From positions 217,748-256,260 of the forward strand of contig NW_003123410.1 in the NCBI RefSeq assembly GCF_000003605.2: DNA of 38,513 nt, written 5' to 3'. The DNA comes from Saccoglossus kowalevskii. Its lineage: Eukaryota; Hemichordata; Enteropneusta; Harrimaniidae. The notes under the pieces were generated by a model. The model saw only the letters and a list, made by a program, of their open reading frames with translations. It was not told the DNA's origin and made no database searches. A program made the position numbers and the translations under genes. This document shows, piece after piece, positions 24,052-36,100 of the stretch (the first letter of the stretch is position 1; each line of letters starts with the position of its first letter).

Positions 24052-27000
24052 CTGAAAGATATATATATTAAAAATATTAAAACTAACCAATTTGAAAGTC
24101 AAACTAGCAGATAGTTGTTTGTGTGATCATATGTTTGCTGTCAAAAAGTTGGTGTACTGACCAACTTACCAGTTTGAGTGAACATTGATGAATTAAAATG
24201 TCCACTGTTATTAGGTGAAGCCTCAGTAGAACTTGTAATAGTGATAGGAGATGGAGTACTGTTTCTGCTGGGGCTGATAGTTACTGTTGGAAAATGATTT
24301 ACTTTCAGATTGATTGCTGATGGTGATGGTATGATACCATTCGGTAGAGGTGACTGGACAGAGATCTGAGGACTTATTGAACCCTACATGAAAAAACACA
24401 TAAAATCAATGTCTCTGATATATACATGTACAGTGCTTTATCAATATACAACACATACATGGAATGGTATGCTAAATAGTTCAGGAGAAAAGAAGTAATT
24501 AAATACGCAAATGAGATCAATTGAAATTGATTCCCACATACAAGGAAATTTTCTTAGAGCAGAACAATAATAGCAAAAAATAATCGTGCTTATAGAAGAC
24601 CATATTTTGTTTTGAAATTCATCATAAAGTGCTTCAAGAAATCATTATTATGTACTGCATGCAAATAATCAAACCAACCGCAAACAACTCTGAACTCTTT
24701 ATGAAGTTAATTTCATTAAGAATTCACAAGAGGTTCTTGAAAAATATCTGAAAAATCAAAATAACTATTTATTGTTATTTAAATTAGGTAATTAGTATGT
24801 ACATATTTTTACTGTGGATTATCCTTGCGCAACAATGTATCAAATTCATTGAAATTTCATTTTTTAACTACCCAGATAACAGCAGAATAATACATGTATA
24901 CCACATCACCTGTTGACACTGATAATAAATCTATAACATAGTGAGACTATTACACCCTTGCCCATTGAGGATCAATATTGAATAACAAATTGATGGATTG
25001 ATGGATACAAACTAATGATGCATGATATTTTCTTTACATGCCAAAGTGAAACAAAATCCTAGCCAACTGTTCCTCAATTAATACCACATGTACTGCATTA
25101 ATCTCATGTCCCTTGTAAAATGAGCAGCCTGACTGTAGATATAGCTCCACTGTTTCAGACACATAATAAGAAAGAAATATCAAATCAATCTGTCTAGCCA
25201 TTTTGAAGATAACATAAATACCGGTAATGAAAAAACTGTAGTTATTGACACTAACTTGACATTCTGATAGATGAAAGAACCAAATCAATCCATGTGATCC
25301 ATGTACATGTAAGGTACCAACATATAGAATTCACTTGGTGGTTTTCAAAAAGACGCCAGAAATTACCAAAAAATATCCACTGAAATATGAGAACTAAAAT
25401 CATCATCATGAAAACCAACACATCTGAGAGGTCCACAAACAGATTATTTTCAATAAAAAGTAATTTTTTATCAAAATTGAGATAAATATTTACTAAAATT
25501 AGGATTTATTCACAAATCTGAGTGAGGTTCATCCAATGACTCTACATATAAAATATCAAAGCAATTGAAATAGCCAGTTTTAAGAAGTTATTGATATAAT
25601 ATCTAAGTTTGAAATTATTAACCACAAGAAAACGTTTTATAACAAGAACAGACATTCCTCTCATATACCTTGACCTTCACATCTATGATTATACGGACAA
25701 GATAAAAATGGTGTCAGGAGTGAACAAAAATTAATTCTTTTACTGGAAAAGGAGTGGAACTATGGAGTGGCTGAGTGGCTCTCTTGGTTTTACAGTAGTG
25801 AAAACACTGAATACAATTTACAGTATGTTATATACAAGTAACTAGTTACTGTAATATACTTACAGGTCGAAAGTTAGGGCTTGGTGTCATTGACATTGAA
25901 CCAGGACTAGGTTGTGCAGAAGGGGGTCCACTGCTTGTAGTGTCAAATGAACTATCTGTCCTGTTCAGATTTGAACTAGCCATAGAGCCCTGACGAGCAG
26001 CATGTATCCGTGTTGTATTACTCTGCTTCCCACTTTTGTTCCGAGACCTTGCATTTGTTTTGTTTGCATTGGCAGCTTTAGCCACAGGTACACTACTTTG
26101 TTTCATGTCACCCATGGTGCATATAACATTTCCTTGCATACTTGAGCCAATACTGGCATGGAAGTTAGCACTACTTAAGTTTGCTAGTTGTGCAGTAGTA
26201 GTTATGGGAACAGTAGTATGAAACTGTAGACGAGCCTGTGCATTATTCACTGCAGCCAGTTGTCCAATGTTTGAAGTCACAATTTGTCCTGTGTTGGTGG
26301 CAAGCACATGTGGACTTCCAGTATTCACTCCGTTAATAACTTGACCTGGAGTTAATCCATTGTTAACATTTGCATCTATATTTGTAACAACAATACTTAA
26401 GTCTTTTATAAGATTTCCTGTACTGCTTGATAAGATAGCATTTTGTCCCATTTCTGGGTAGGTAGCAGTATTTATGTTGAATCCACTGCCACTTCCACTT
26501 TGAAGAGGTATTGTCAATGGCGCTAGACTGTTACTCGTAGTAGTCAAGCCTGGCATCACACTTGCCTGGCTGATTGTGCTGTTACTGCCACTCTTCCGCC
26601 GTGATTTACTCTTCGACATGGAAGCACTTAATCCGTCTTTAGATTTCCCTTGTTTACTATTAGACTTTGATTTCTTGGAACTGTTTTGTGTTTTGTTCAA
26701 TGGTCCATTTGCCATTATTGGTGTAAAGTTACCACTCATAGCACTTATGGCAGTTGAATAGGTTGGTAAACCTTTATCCACTGGAACTGCTTGTGTCACA
26801 GGGCTACCTAGTGTTGAAGTTTTAAGACTGGAAATACACATTTTTCTGCAAGTTAACAAAACCAAGACATAGTAAAGAAGTTGATTTTGACAATCCCAAT
26901 TATAAACATTTCAAGTTTTATAAAATAGTTTGGTAATCATAATGAACTGATGTACTATGTATGGGAATAAGTGTGAACAGAATTGAACCCATGCTGGTTT

Positions 27001-30000
27001 TACCATGCAACCTCATTTTAACATAATGGCTGTTCGTCAGCCTTTTTGAATTAGATTCATAAAATCAAAATGACAAGAAGGAAAACCCTATAGATGTAAA
27101 AATCTTGAATAGAATCCATTCAAACAAAAGAAGATAGAAACATTGATGGTACTGCTATCATCTCAGATACTTGTGTGAAACTATACCACTGTAACACTGA
27201 TGGATCTCACCATGTACTAGCATTTTTATACCCCATAAGTAACAACCAAGGTTCTATGTAACTTCTTGTATTATTTATAACTCAGTGGTTATGGTGGTAG
27301 CTCCCGTTAAAATGCGCCCCAGTGGTTACTTACTTGAATGGTGGGGGATGTAAATGTCTTTCCACCAATGACATTAACGAAGATCTGACATAATCAGATT
27401 TCCTATTAAACACGTAACATCCTCTACCCATCAACCGTGCACCAAATGTACATACCTGAGAAGTAAACACAATATTTATTGTATTAACACATTGTCTGCT
27501 TAAGTTTCCATGAATGTAATGGGAAATGATGTCCAATTGGTCCAAAACTGATGCACCAAATAGTTAACATTTAGAACACAAAACAGTAATGAAATTTATC
27601 GCTGCTATTTTTATGTTTCTCATCGTGAATTATAATTTAGTCAGGGGTATTGTTTTAAAGTTGAATGATTTAAAGGATTAACACTGAAATTTGAGTGCCA
27701 AAAACAGGTACATCTAGATACCTATCTGGTTATATACATAGCATTGTTCAATGGTTATATGTACTCGGGTGGCCATTTGGTTTCACTCTGGAAAATGTTG
27801 CATACGTCTCACTCAATGGGTATTGAATGAAACATGTTTTTAGGGTAATCTTGCTGCTGGTTACTTTCAACTAGTACAACCCAGAGGCCAGTAAATAAAG
27901 AATATTCAGCTTCCTGTGATGATGAAATATACTACATAAATGCAGTACCTCATGTGTGAGTTATCACCAGAGAGGATTTGAACTGGCATAAGCATTTTGC
28001 TAAAATCAGCTTTCATGATCAGTTGCCTCCAGACACAGATTTTTATTTGAGTGATTATGTTCCTCATATAATATTTTTATTCTTATTTAGTTCTATGTTC
28101 AATTAATGCTAATCATCAGCAGATTTGACCATTTTTGTGTGTGTGTTTTTGTGTATGGGTCATTGTTATATTCACCAAAAAGTGGACAATAAAACTACAT
28201 TTGTTATATTTTTTACCATAACCTTAGAGAAGTGTCAAAGATTTCACTGAGCAGAAGCAAAGAAAATTTAGTTCCATGGTATGCACACTTCAGTGATTTA
28301 CCGACAGTTCTACAGCTGGCTCTATCTGATACTTGGGATTAAACTTGTAATATCATCAGTTGAAGTAGTTGTAGGTAAATCATAAGTGTGTGTTGCATGT
28401 TCATAAATCATGCAGACACACAACAAACCAGTATGATAATACTGCCCTCTGGTGGCAATAATGTAAACTTACCGCAGCAGGTTTGGGATGATGATTTGTA
28501 TATGGACAGTTTAGATTATCTGTTTCATCAGCACCATCTATTTCAGCATCACTGCCGAGTTTGTTATCAGTACTACTTGTGGCAGTATTCAATGAATGAC
28601 TTAGCACACCTGTAGGCGTTGACGGTAAAGGTCTTCTGAAATAAATTTAAGACATTAGTATTGGGATTATCATCCGTTAATAATTACATATGCACAGAGC
28701 CTACAAATTGGGAAACACTGGGATGTCATGTACAGGTCCGTAAGAATGACTCAGATATCAATAATACGTGTATCAAAAGCGAAATGTTGAAATGGTATAA
28801 AATACTATCAGCATGGAAACCAATGTAAAAACACTGGCACCGGATGTTAAGACTTGTCTTCAGTTTGGGTTTTAGCAGTTAAACACAAAAAGTCATTGAA
28901 AATGACACAGTCCCTGTTAAATTTTTAAAAGTTCTCTTTGTGCTCGTCATATTAAAGCGGAGGGGTTGTCGCGAGCGTGTTTTTGAAACTTGAGTTCCAA
29001 GTGGCGCATACAGATTGTTTATTTACATCAAAACACGTGTTCCATGTAGTAGTAATATGGTCAAAAATAAAAACAGCCATTATTCGGCCATCTTTGATCT
29101 GATTATGAAACACACTGATATATATGATGTATGTGCCAAATACGAATGAAAATGGTACATAAATTGTGGAAATATAGTAGTAAGGCCAAAAAGTCAGATG
29201 GCTGTCAATCGGCCATCCTTGACCAGATTTTGAAACAAATTGTCATGGACATGCATCCTAACATGTATAAAATACATGTATGTGCCAAATTTGAATGAAA
29301 ACTGACAGAGCACGTCCAAGATACCGCATAAAAAAACAAAACAAGATGCCTGCCAGTCGACCATCTTTGACTAATTGCGAAATAAATCGTCATGAACATG
29401 TATTCTAACATGTATAATCTATGTACCAAGTTTAAATGACAACTGACAGAGCATGTCCAAAATACATTTTCAAAAAACAAGATGGCTGCCAGTCGGCCAT
29501 TTTGAATTGAATCGCTAAACCACTGCATGTGCATATGTCCCACATAAGGTACTAGGCACATGCAAAGAATGAACGGAATCGGTCCACAGGATTCTGAAAT
29601 ATGACTCTGGACAGACTGACGCACGGTCGAACGAACACACGGACGGACAGACAGACTCAGGAACTCACGGACGGTCGGGGACATGTATCCTAACATGCAT
29701 GATCTATGTACTAAATTTGAATGAAAACTGACAAAGCATGTCCAAAATACAACATTTTCAAAAAACAAGATGGCTGCCAGTCGGCCATCTTTGATCCAAT
29801 TGTGATCCCCGTTTTCGGACTTCATTTTGACCATCAAGATACAAAACTGAAATATGACTGACATATAGGTTTATAATTCATGTGTTTTATTTCTGACTCT
29901 ATTTACTTACTTGTGTGTTAAAGAATTTGATGACTTTGATGGGGATGGAATTTTGTTTGCACTCTCATCTGTACTCGTCTTGTTATTAGCACTCTGTTGT

Positions 30001-33000
30001 GATTTTTTTTGCTGTAATAATTTGGCTTCATTCACTAGCTGCATTTCTTTTTCCCTCCTCGCTCGATGTTCAAGCAGTAAGTCATCAAACGGTTTCCTTC
30101 TACCAGCTACACCCCGCCTCAGTGAAAGTGCGTGTGTCTGTGCAAGAAGAAGATTGAAATGAAATGACAATGCAATAAAATCATTGTTTCAAAAATCATT
30201 CAGTTGAAGGCAGGACATGACAGACGGACTGATAGTGTAGAAACATACTAGGTAGTAATATTGGTAGAATGTGTAGTATGGCCATACCTTGCAAGTAAGT
30301 GATCTTGTACAGTGTTTTTGGATGTCTGATAACCAAACTCCACAATGTTTATTGGCATCAAATTCTCTATCTGTGAATATCAAGAACAAAACTTAGAATT
30401 CACTTGAATTAAAACAGCAGTTGTTGTGCCATGTCATGTACGATACAAGCTGCAACATACATATAAAATACACTGAATTTCAATACACTGAATTTGATCA
30501 TATTATGCACATTAAAGTCTATGACACACTGTTGGATAGAAAACAAATAGATAACGTGCATTTTCCATAAGAATTATAGCTGACCACACTTAAATGTACA
30601 TGCAAGATAACCTTGAATAAATTAGATGCAATAATTAGACAAAACTATTAGTAAAATGATGTAAAACAAGCCATGCATGGCACAGTCCCTGTTAGTTATC
30701 AAATTTAAGATATCTAGCTTTGTTTATAGTAATATAGCTGGAATATAACCATGTCAGGAATATGATTTTTTAACATTAAAATGATTGACATTTGTATCTG
30801 ATCGTCAAACAAGTACTTGTCCATATTGAGAGATATTGCTCTGGAACAGCATTCAAAATCAGCCATTTTGAATGCATGTATATATATATAACATGATGTA
30901 TAACGAATATATAAAATTTAATTATAATAAGTCAAAGCATTTAAGAGATATGACTCTAGAAGCCCAATCATTAAAACAAAATGGCCGCCAGTCAGCCATT
31001 TTGAATCCAATCTGAAAAATAAAAAGTTTGAATGAAATCCACACATAATTGCTTGATATTTGATAATTTTTTAGCACAAAAATGACCACCATTCGGCCAT
31101 TTTGAATAGGATAGTCAAACCAATATATCTGTTTATCTAAGACATGATGTATAATGAATATTTAAAATTTGAAAATATTATCAGTCAAAACAAGTCGGAG
31201 ATATGGGTCTAGAAGCCCATTCATTAAAACAAAATGGCAGCCAGACAGCCATTTTGAATCCGATCTGAAAAATAAATAATGTGCATCAGGAAACTGTAAT
31301 GTCTAATATATGTACCAAGTTTGAACGAAATCCATCCATAAATGCCAGAAATGCTTGATATTTGATGATTGTTTAGCACAAAAAAGGCCACCATTTGGCC
31401 ATTTTGAATAGAATCATCAAACCAATACATCTGTCTATCTATGACATGATGTATAATGAATATTTAAAATTTGAACATAATCAGTGAAAGCAAGTCAGAG
31501 ATATGGCACAAGAACCAGTCGGTCATTTTGAATCTTATCTGAAAAACAAAATTATTTGCATCAAGGTCCCATAATGTCTAATGTATATACCAAGTTTGAA
31601 CATAATCCATCTGTAAACAGCTGAGAAATGGTTGATTTTTAAGATTTTTTAGCACAAAAATGGCCGCCATTCGGCCATCTTGAATCAGATTGTGAAACAA
31701 ATTGACGTGCATATGTATAATATCATGTATGATGTATGTGTGAAGCTTGATTGTGATTGGTCCAGGCATCTCGAAGATACAGGTCCGGACGCACGCACGA
31801 ACACACTGAGGTCAAAACATAAGTCCCCGTTTTCGGACTGCGTCCGAACGGGGACTAATAACAATCACCTTTGCAGGGCAGTAATTTTCTGGGAGAATTT
31901 TTCTTGGTAGTTGAACTGCTTTTAGGCGTAGTACTTTTACTTGTGGGTGTAGCACTTTTACCACTTTGACTGTTTTTAGAGGTTGATGATCCACTCTTAG
32001 TTGACGGAGGAGTGCTTTTACTTGTTGATTTATTGGTTGGTGTACTATTTTTACTACTACTTGTACCATTTATTGCATCACTATTATTATTATTTGTTGC
32101 AATATTATTCTTCTTGTCTGTCATGGTCTGTGATTTCTTGAGATTAGCTAATTCTTCTAGTGCCCGTGAACTCCTCTCCATTTTGACAACAGGACTAGTA
32201 TAGTTCTTTTTCGTCTGTGATGGCATAGTCTACAGAGAAAGGTTAGAAATTCACCAGTTTAAAATAAGCCTTATGCACGACCTCCAAAAGGTCACACATC
32301 TGATACTTTTTGGGGTACAAATTCTCTATGAGAATTTCTCAATTATTTCTTCCAAAATGCTAGCAGTTGTTAGTAATAATAGTTAATTTGCCAAAAATGG
32401 AGGTTATTGGGCAACAATACACCCAAAAAGTATACAGGAAGTGCGCCTTTTTTTCATGCATTCGACACTTAACCTCTGTAAGCCCCCCCCCCCCCAATCA
32501 CATTGCAGTATAAGCATGGTAAATAAGGCAAAATACTTTATATATGTTATTTAGTACATATATTATACAGATTTCAAATCGGTTTGGAATTGGCAGTGGT
32601 TACATGACTTTTAACTACCGGGGCTCGACATATTTGTCATTGTACGAGACAAAATATTATATTTGGCCACGACAGAAGTGGAGATGATTCATTCTGTTTC
32701 AGCAAATGAAATATTGTTGAAGAAACTACTTTATTTTAAGTTGTTTTGGTTTGATGTAAATGTCATCTCTGTTAACCTTTTTTGTGATGACAAAACAGAA
32801 AAGGTTTAAAGGTTATTCGTAATCACTACGTTTTTGGAATGAAATGCCATTCTTCATACGAAAATGTACAACCTTTTTTAATCAAAGAGAGTTGACATAC
32901 CTTTGGTGTGCTGGGTGGAGTACTGGTTAACTTTGCATTCTGTGGTGAAGGCGTTCTGACACAGGCACCAATTGTAGGTTTGGCAGTGATTATCATTTTA

Positions 33001-33181
33001 TTCACATCCTTATGTTTCACATTGTCAGACTGTACGATAGTTGATGAGTGTGGTTTCTGTGGAGTGCCTGCATTGCTCTCACAACTACTACTATTGGAAC
33101 AGACTGGTGAATTATTTGAAAAAGACAAGACTGGAGAAGGTGTTGGTGTTGGTAGACTTGGTGCATTGGCATGCCTCAATG
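23702..33181 (-). CDS. ATXN7: Ataxin-7-like protein (SCA7 domain), SAGA subunit, 5' partial, nine exons (gene span)
   Basis: Nuclear protein that, by family knowledge (Sgf73/ATXN7), anchors the H2B deubiquitinase module to SAGA. The nine exons join in phase to give 926 residues plus stop. The SCA7 zinc-binding domain is split over 30370-30288 and 30137 onward (HCGVWLSDIQKHC, TRSLTC, then THALSLRRGVAGRRKPFDDL). Two further family-specific blocks follow: NLNCPYTNHHPKP and CTFGARLMGRGCYVF. The remainder is Ser/Thr/Asn/Gln-rich and low complexity, as in ataxin-7. The upstream CxxC-type zinc finger exon and the N terminus lie beyond 38513, so any polyglutamine tract cannot be judged. ATXN7L1/L2-type relatives share this layout; an invertebrate usually has one. 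Confidence 0.92.
24170..24383 (-). CDS. ATXN7: ATXN7 exon 8: Ser/Pro/Thr-rich
   Basis: Begins GSISPQISVQSPLPNGI and ends SSMFTQT plus one base, phase 1, before gtaagt. Open throughout in the required frame. No recognised domain. Confidence 0.82.
24384..25863 (-). other. ATXN7 intron 7 of window
   Basis: Non-coding. Holds a worn copy of the foldback family (25124-25600) and, near 24785-24870, a unit resembling the repeats at 17915-18330. Confidence 0.7.
25124..25600. mobile_element. Degenerate copy of the 15404-16329 foldback family
   Basis: CAGCCTGACTGTAGATATAG then CTCCACTGTT resembles the element head region at 15458-15495. CACAAATCTGAGTGAGGTTC, TATCAAAGCAATTGAAAT and the TTACTAAAATTAGG segment mirror 16135-16270. 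Much diverged. Confidence 0.5.
25864..26845 (-). CDS. ATXN7: ATXN7 exon 7: long Ser/Thr/Asn-rich region
   Basis: A 982-nt exon in phase with both neighbours, opening KKMCISSLKTSTLGSPVTQ. It has Lys/Ser clusters (SKKSKSNSKQGKSKDG, SKSKSRRKSGSN), likely nuclear signals, then Asn/Thr/Ala-rich low complexity and SGPPSAQPSPGSMSMTPSPN. Donor gtaagt. Disordered, with composition like the ataxin-7 C-terminal half. Confidence 0.88.
26846..27333 (-). other. ATXN7 intron 6 of window
   Basis: Non-coding. I see no repeat or RNA gene in it. Confidence 0.7.
27334..27455 (-). CDS. ATXN7: ATXN7 exon 6: conserved CTFGARLMGRGCYVF block
   Basis: Encodes VCTFGARLMGRGCYVFNRKS and SLMSLVERHLHPP, co-linear with the CTFGSRQIGRGYYVF region of ataxin-7. 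Ends in phase 2 before gtaagt. Confidence 0.94.
27456..28472 (-). other. ATXN7 intron 5 of window
   Basis: Non-coding, AT-rich. A short GT-rich run lies near 28138-28157. Nothing else recognised. Confidence 0.65.
28473..28635 (-). CDS. ATXN7: ATXN7 exon 5: conserved NCPYTNHHPKP block
   Basis: Completes the Lys codon, reads RPLPSTPTGVLSHS, then ETDNLNCPYTNHHPKPAA, matching the DCHYSGHHPQP block of ataxin-7. Phase 0 at the gtaagt donor. Confidence 0.93.
28909..29821. mobile_element. Hairpin-array element, copy 1 (ATXN7 intron 4)
   Basis: Starts CACAGTCCCTGTTA (28906-28919), as does copy 2. Contains about five units with a GATGGC...GGCCATC hairpin (for example 29198-29217, 29481-29500, 29769-29789) and the phrase AAATTTGAATGAAAACTGAC. 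The right end reaches CCCCGTTTTCGGACTT but lacks the second half of the palindrome. A GACAGAC/GGACGGA-rich stretch lies at 29605-29680. Open frames here are not genes. Confidence 0.65.
29911..30137 (-). CDS. ATXN7: ATXN7 exon 4: second half of SCA7 domain
   Basis: Supplies the zinc-ligand His in THALSLRRGVAGRRKPFDDL, then LLEHRARREKE and a helical charged stretch. Ends with AA in phase 2 at a gtaagt donor. In frame, the next intron would stop at once. Confidence 0.95.
30288..30370 (-). CDS. ATXN7: ATXN7 exon 3: first half of SCA7 domain
   Basis: Encodes REFDANKHCGVW through QKHCTRSLTCK, giving the C-x10-C-x5-C part of the SCA7 zinc site. Acceptor tcacag, donor AAG before gtatgg, phase 0. Confidence 0.95.
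30684..31856. mobile_element. Hairpin-array element, copy 2, most complete (ATXN7 intron 2)
   Basis: Left end AGTCCCTGTT (30684-30693), right end AACGGGGACT (31847-31856), inverted matches at 9 of 10 positions. Inside, AAAATGGC...GCCATTTT hairpins (30978-31002, 31231-31255, 31660-31678 and weaker ones) recur with phrases such as AATATTTAAAATTTGAA and GAGATATGG. No coding capacity. Confidence 0.7.
31822..31856. repeat. Terminal palindrome of hairpin-array element
   Basis: AGTCCCCGTTTTCGGAC, a three-base loop, then GTCCGAACGGGGACT. The arms pair throughout except for two extra T in the left arm. Confidence 0.85.
31869..32229 (-). CDS. ATXN7: ATXN7 exon 2: basic, Ser/Asn-rich region before SCA7 domain
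   Basis: Opens TMPSQTKKNYTSPVVKMER, which aligns with the MTPSVKVEK-like segment of ataxin-7. Long Asn and Ser/Thr/Lys low-complexity tracts follow. Ends G before gtgatt, so that exon 3 completes an Asp codon. Confidence 0.85.
32901..33181 (-). CDS. ATXN7: ATXN7 exon 1 of window: Ser/Thr/Pro-rich region
   Basis: Reads LRHANAPSLPTPTPSPVLSF and onward, corresponding to the segment just after the first zinc finger of ataxin-7. Starts with two bases of a split codon and ends in phase 0 before gtatgt. No further upstream exon was found. Confidence 0.85.
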
Positions 33182-36100
33182 CTGTGGAAAATAAAAAGAG
33201 AGAAATAAAACAATGTTAATTACCTAGAACATAGCTTACATTGACATCTATATTTGGTTATTTTAAACTTGCACGTTAAGACTTTAATGTTAGATTTATT
33301 GGTATTTTGGGACATGTGATATTTGATGTTAGAAATCAAAGCAAAACAATAACAGGTAGCACATGATTTGCTTTAATTGACTTATTAAAATTGTTTCAAT
33401 TTACCAATGACAACGACATTGGATGCACACAGACACAGACACACACACAGATGAAAACACATGACTCATGTTTCTTAACTTCATCCCACAGTAAATAAAA
33501 GAAGTATGAAACTGTGCCCAAAGGCTTATAACTAATTTGAGACATGGTACAATGCCTGAATCCTTCATATAAACAAGTCATTGTAAAAGATGTGCACCTG
33601 TAACCTAATATATATGATCATTATACCAACTTAGTATAAGGTCCTTTCAAATATGAATGAAATATGTACATATACAAGCAAGTACTAGTTCAGTAACTGC
33701 AGAAATGCTTCAACTATAGACACAACAACTCTAAATCACAAAAGAAATCAAAAAAGCAAAAGTTTATAATTAACATGACAATCACTCCACAATTCCAGTA
33801 CAAAATTAAGCCAAGCTAAAATAAACATAGAAGAAATTTATTGCAGCTATGACCGATTATAATGGTACATGTAAAGTACGGAAGATTTGACCTCACTGTT
33901 CCTACAATCTTCACTGCTCTTAATTTACTAGAATTGAGAATGCATACATGTACCTAGCCAGACATTAACACAATTCACTTACTCACCCAGTGCGTTATGT
34001 TACTGGGGTGAACGAGAACAGATCTGCCAAAATCACTGTTTAGCTAAAGCAATTAGGCAGGTGGTTATGTAAAACAGATTCAAATAGTAGCTTATCTTTT
34101 GAGCAGTATAGCGTACTATGATTACTGAGTATCTATAATGAATAGGTTGAATCAATCAACTGCTAGGGGGCACACATTCAGAACCAATAATGCTCCAAAT
34201 CCTACAGGAATAAGTACTACAAATTTATAGAATAAGCTTGCAGGAAATAACAGGAGTACATTATCGGTACTGTTTGTTATTGGTAGTGGATAGGGATTAC
34301 AATTGTGATGAAGATCATTAGTTATCACAATATCTGTCTATACATAATTAATTCTGTCTAGACATCATATAGCAACACAAATCGTAACAAATGCAATCCA
34401 TGATTTTATCATCCGATTAGAAAGGCAAACCACAATTCAAGAATTTGAGTAAAACAGGAAGATTATACAGCACAGATTCAACTCTTTTCCACTGATAACA
34501 GTTATCTTTCAAAAATTAATGCTGTACTAGTTAAAAATGTTTTATTTTCTACTAAACTTTAGTCACAATATCAACATCAAATTATGTTACTTATCCAATA
34601 CAAAAATTGACAAGACAAAAAATGACATTGCATATTTTCAATAATTTGCACAACACATATTATATTAAATCATTACATAAATAACATGCTCAGACGAAAA
34701 CGCATATACAAACCAGACTAGCTACAGGTTGTATTTAAGATTTATTATAGGTGATCTTAATTATTTGATTGAAAAATCAACAATGTACATTGTATACACT
34801 ACAATTTTGTATTTGCTATATTAGAAACATATCTTTAACAGACTATCTCGCATAAATCAAATATTGAGTGAGCAGAGATGTTCAAATAATAGCTTTTTAG
34901 GATCTGTCCCCTCAATTATATTGGACTGCAAAGAAGGAATTATGTCAAGTACTTTTGCATCTATTCCTTGAACCATATTTTAACATTTTGTAGAATAGTT
35001 ATTTCCTTTACAATTTCAATTAGTAATTTTCAAGTATGAGACTTGAATGTTGGTGACCTCAGGATACCAAGCTCTGAAATCAGATATTGCAATAGTCCCA
35101 AGTATCTGATTATTGAGTTGCATCTCAATTGGGTGACTGTATATTACATGTAGGATAGCAGTGAAACAACAATTTATAATATGAATTTCAAGCCTAATCA
35201 TGTAATTTTTCCTATTTTCAAGTTTCACCTGAATTAAATGACTGGTTCTAAAATACTTTTACGACATGTTAATTTCCTTTAATGCAAGATTCAGAAAACA
35301 AGTAAATTCTTATAATTAATATAATGAATGGAAATTCAGCGATATTAACGTGTCAAATCATACAGCAAGCCTAAATGTATCTATTTCAATGTGTTTCATG
35401 CCAACAATTTAAAAAAGAAATAAAAAATTGGTTCACAAAAATCAAGACATGACATGCATTTTTGTTCATTGAAAATATTTTTTTCTTTTCAGTTTTTACA
35501 AATGATTCGCATCTTTCAAATTAATATGCATGATAACCCAAAACAAAATTAATGTTCAGTATTCCAGTAGAATAAGATTTGTGCACAGTAATAGAGCAGC
35601 AATATGATATAAGCCTTGGCTTTGTGCTCTCAACAGTATTATTTATCTTAAATCTGTGTGGACTTAACTGCAAATATTTGATACTTATTATCAACATGTC
35701 TGACACACAAGAAAAAGAAAAAGACTGCATTTTATGATTACCAAGAGTACAGGCAGTATTATTAAGTAGAGAATGTTGATATCTATGTGTATTATTTGCC
35801 CTACACAGGAAGAATCTAGAATTCAACCAAGTGATTAGCAACATGATAGTACATTAGCCACTAAACACTATCAAATTATCAACGCAGTGAGAAATTTAAG
35901 AAAATAAGACCTGCTTAAACGATGATGAACTAATCTGTGTCGAGTTTGTTTCCAAATTGAAATTGATCTTGTTTCATTTCCTGTATCTACAACAACATGT
36001 AGCAAGGAGTCAATTATGACAGTCAGGTCATAATTAGAGCAATTTAGACTTTGGTTCATTCATTTCACAGGTATCTGAATATCATTAATGTGTATCCTTT

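Noticed and set aside
26036-26761. Plus-strand open frames opposite ataxin-7 exon 7
   Set aside because: Shadow frames of a real, phase-consistent minus-strand exon.
29205-29864. 219-codon minus-strand open frame as a gene
   Set aside because: It lies wholly in a repeat element, and its amino-acid repeats follow the DNA repeat units.
28909-31856. Viral or retroelement coding remnants in the ataxin-7 introns
   Set aside because: No reverse transcriptase, integrase or capsid-like motif is visible in any frame. The repeats are non-coding hairpin units.
32483-32495. C13 run (and C16 at 37103-37118) as functional elements
   Set aside because: Simple homopolymers, prone to sequencing error. Nothing around them suggests a role.
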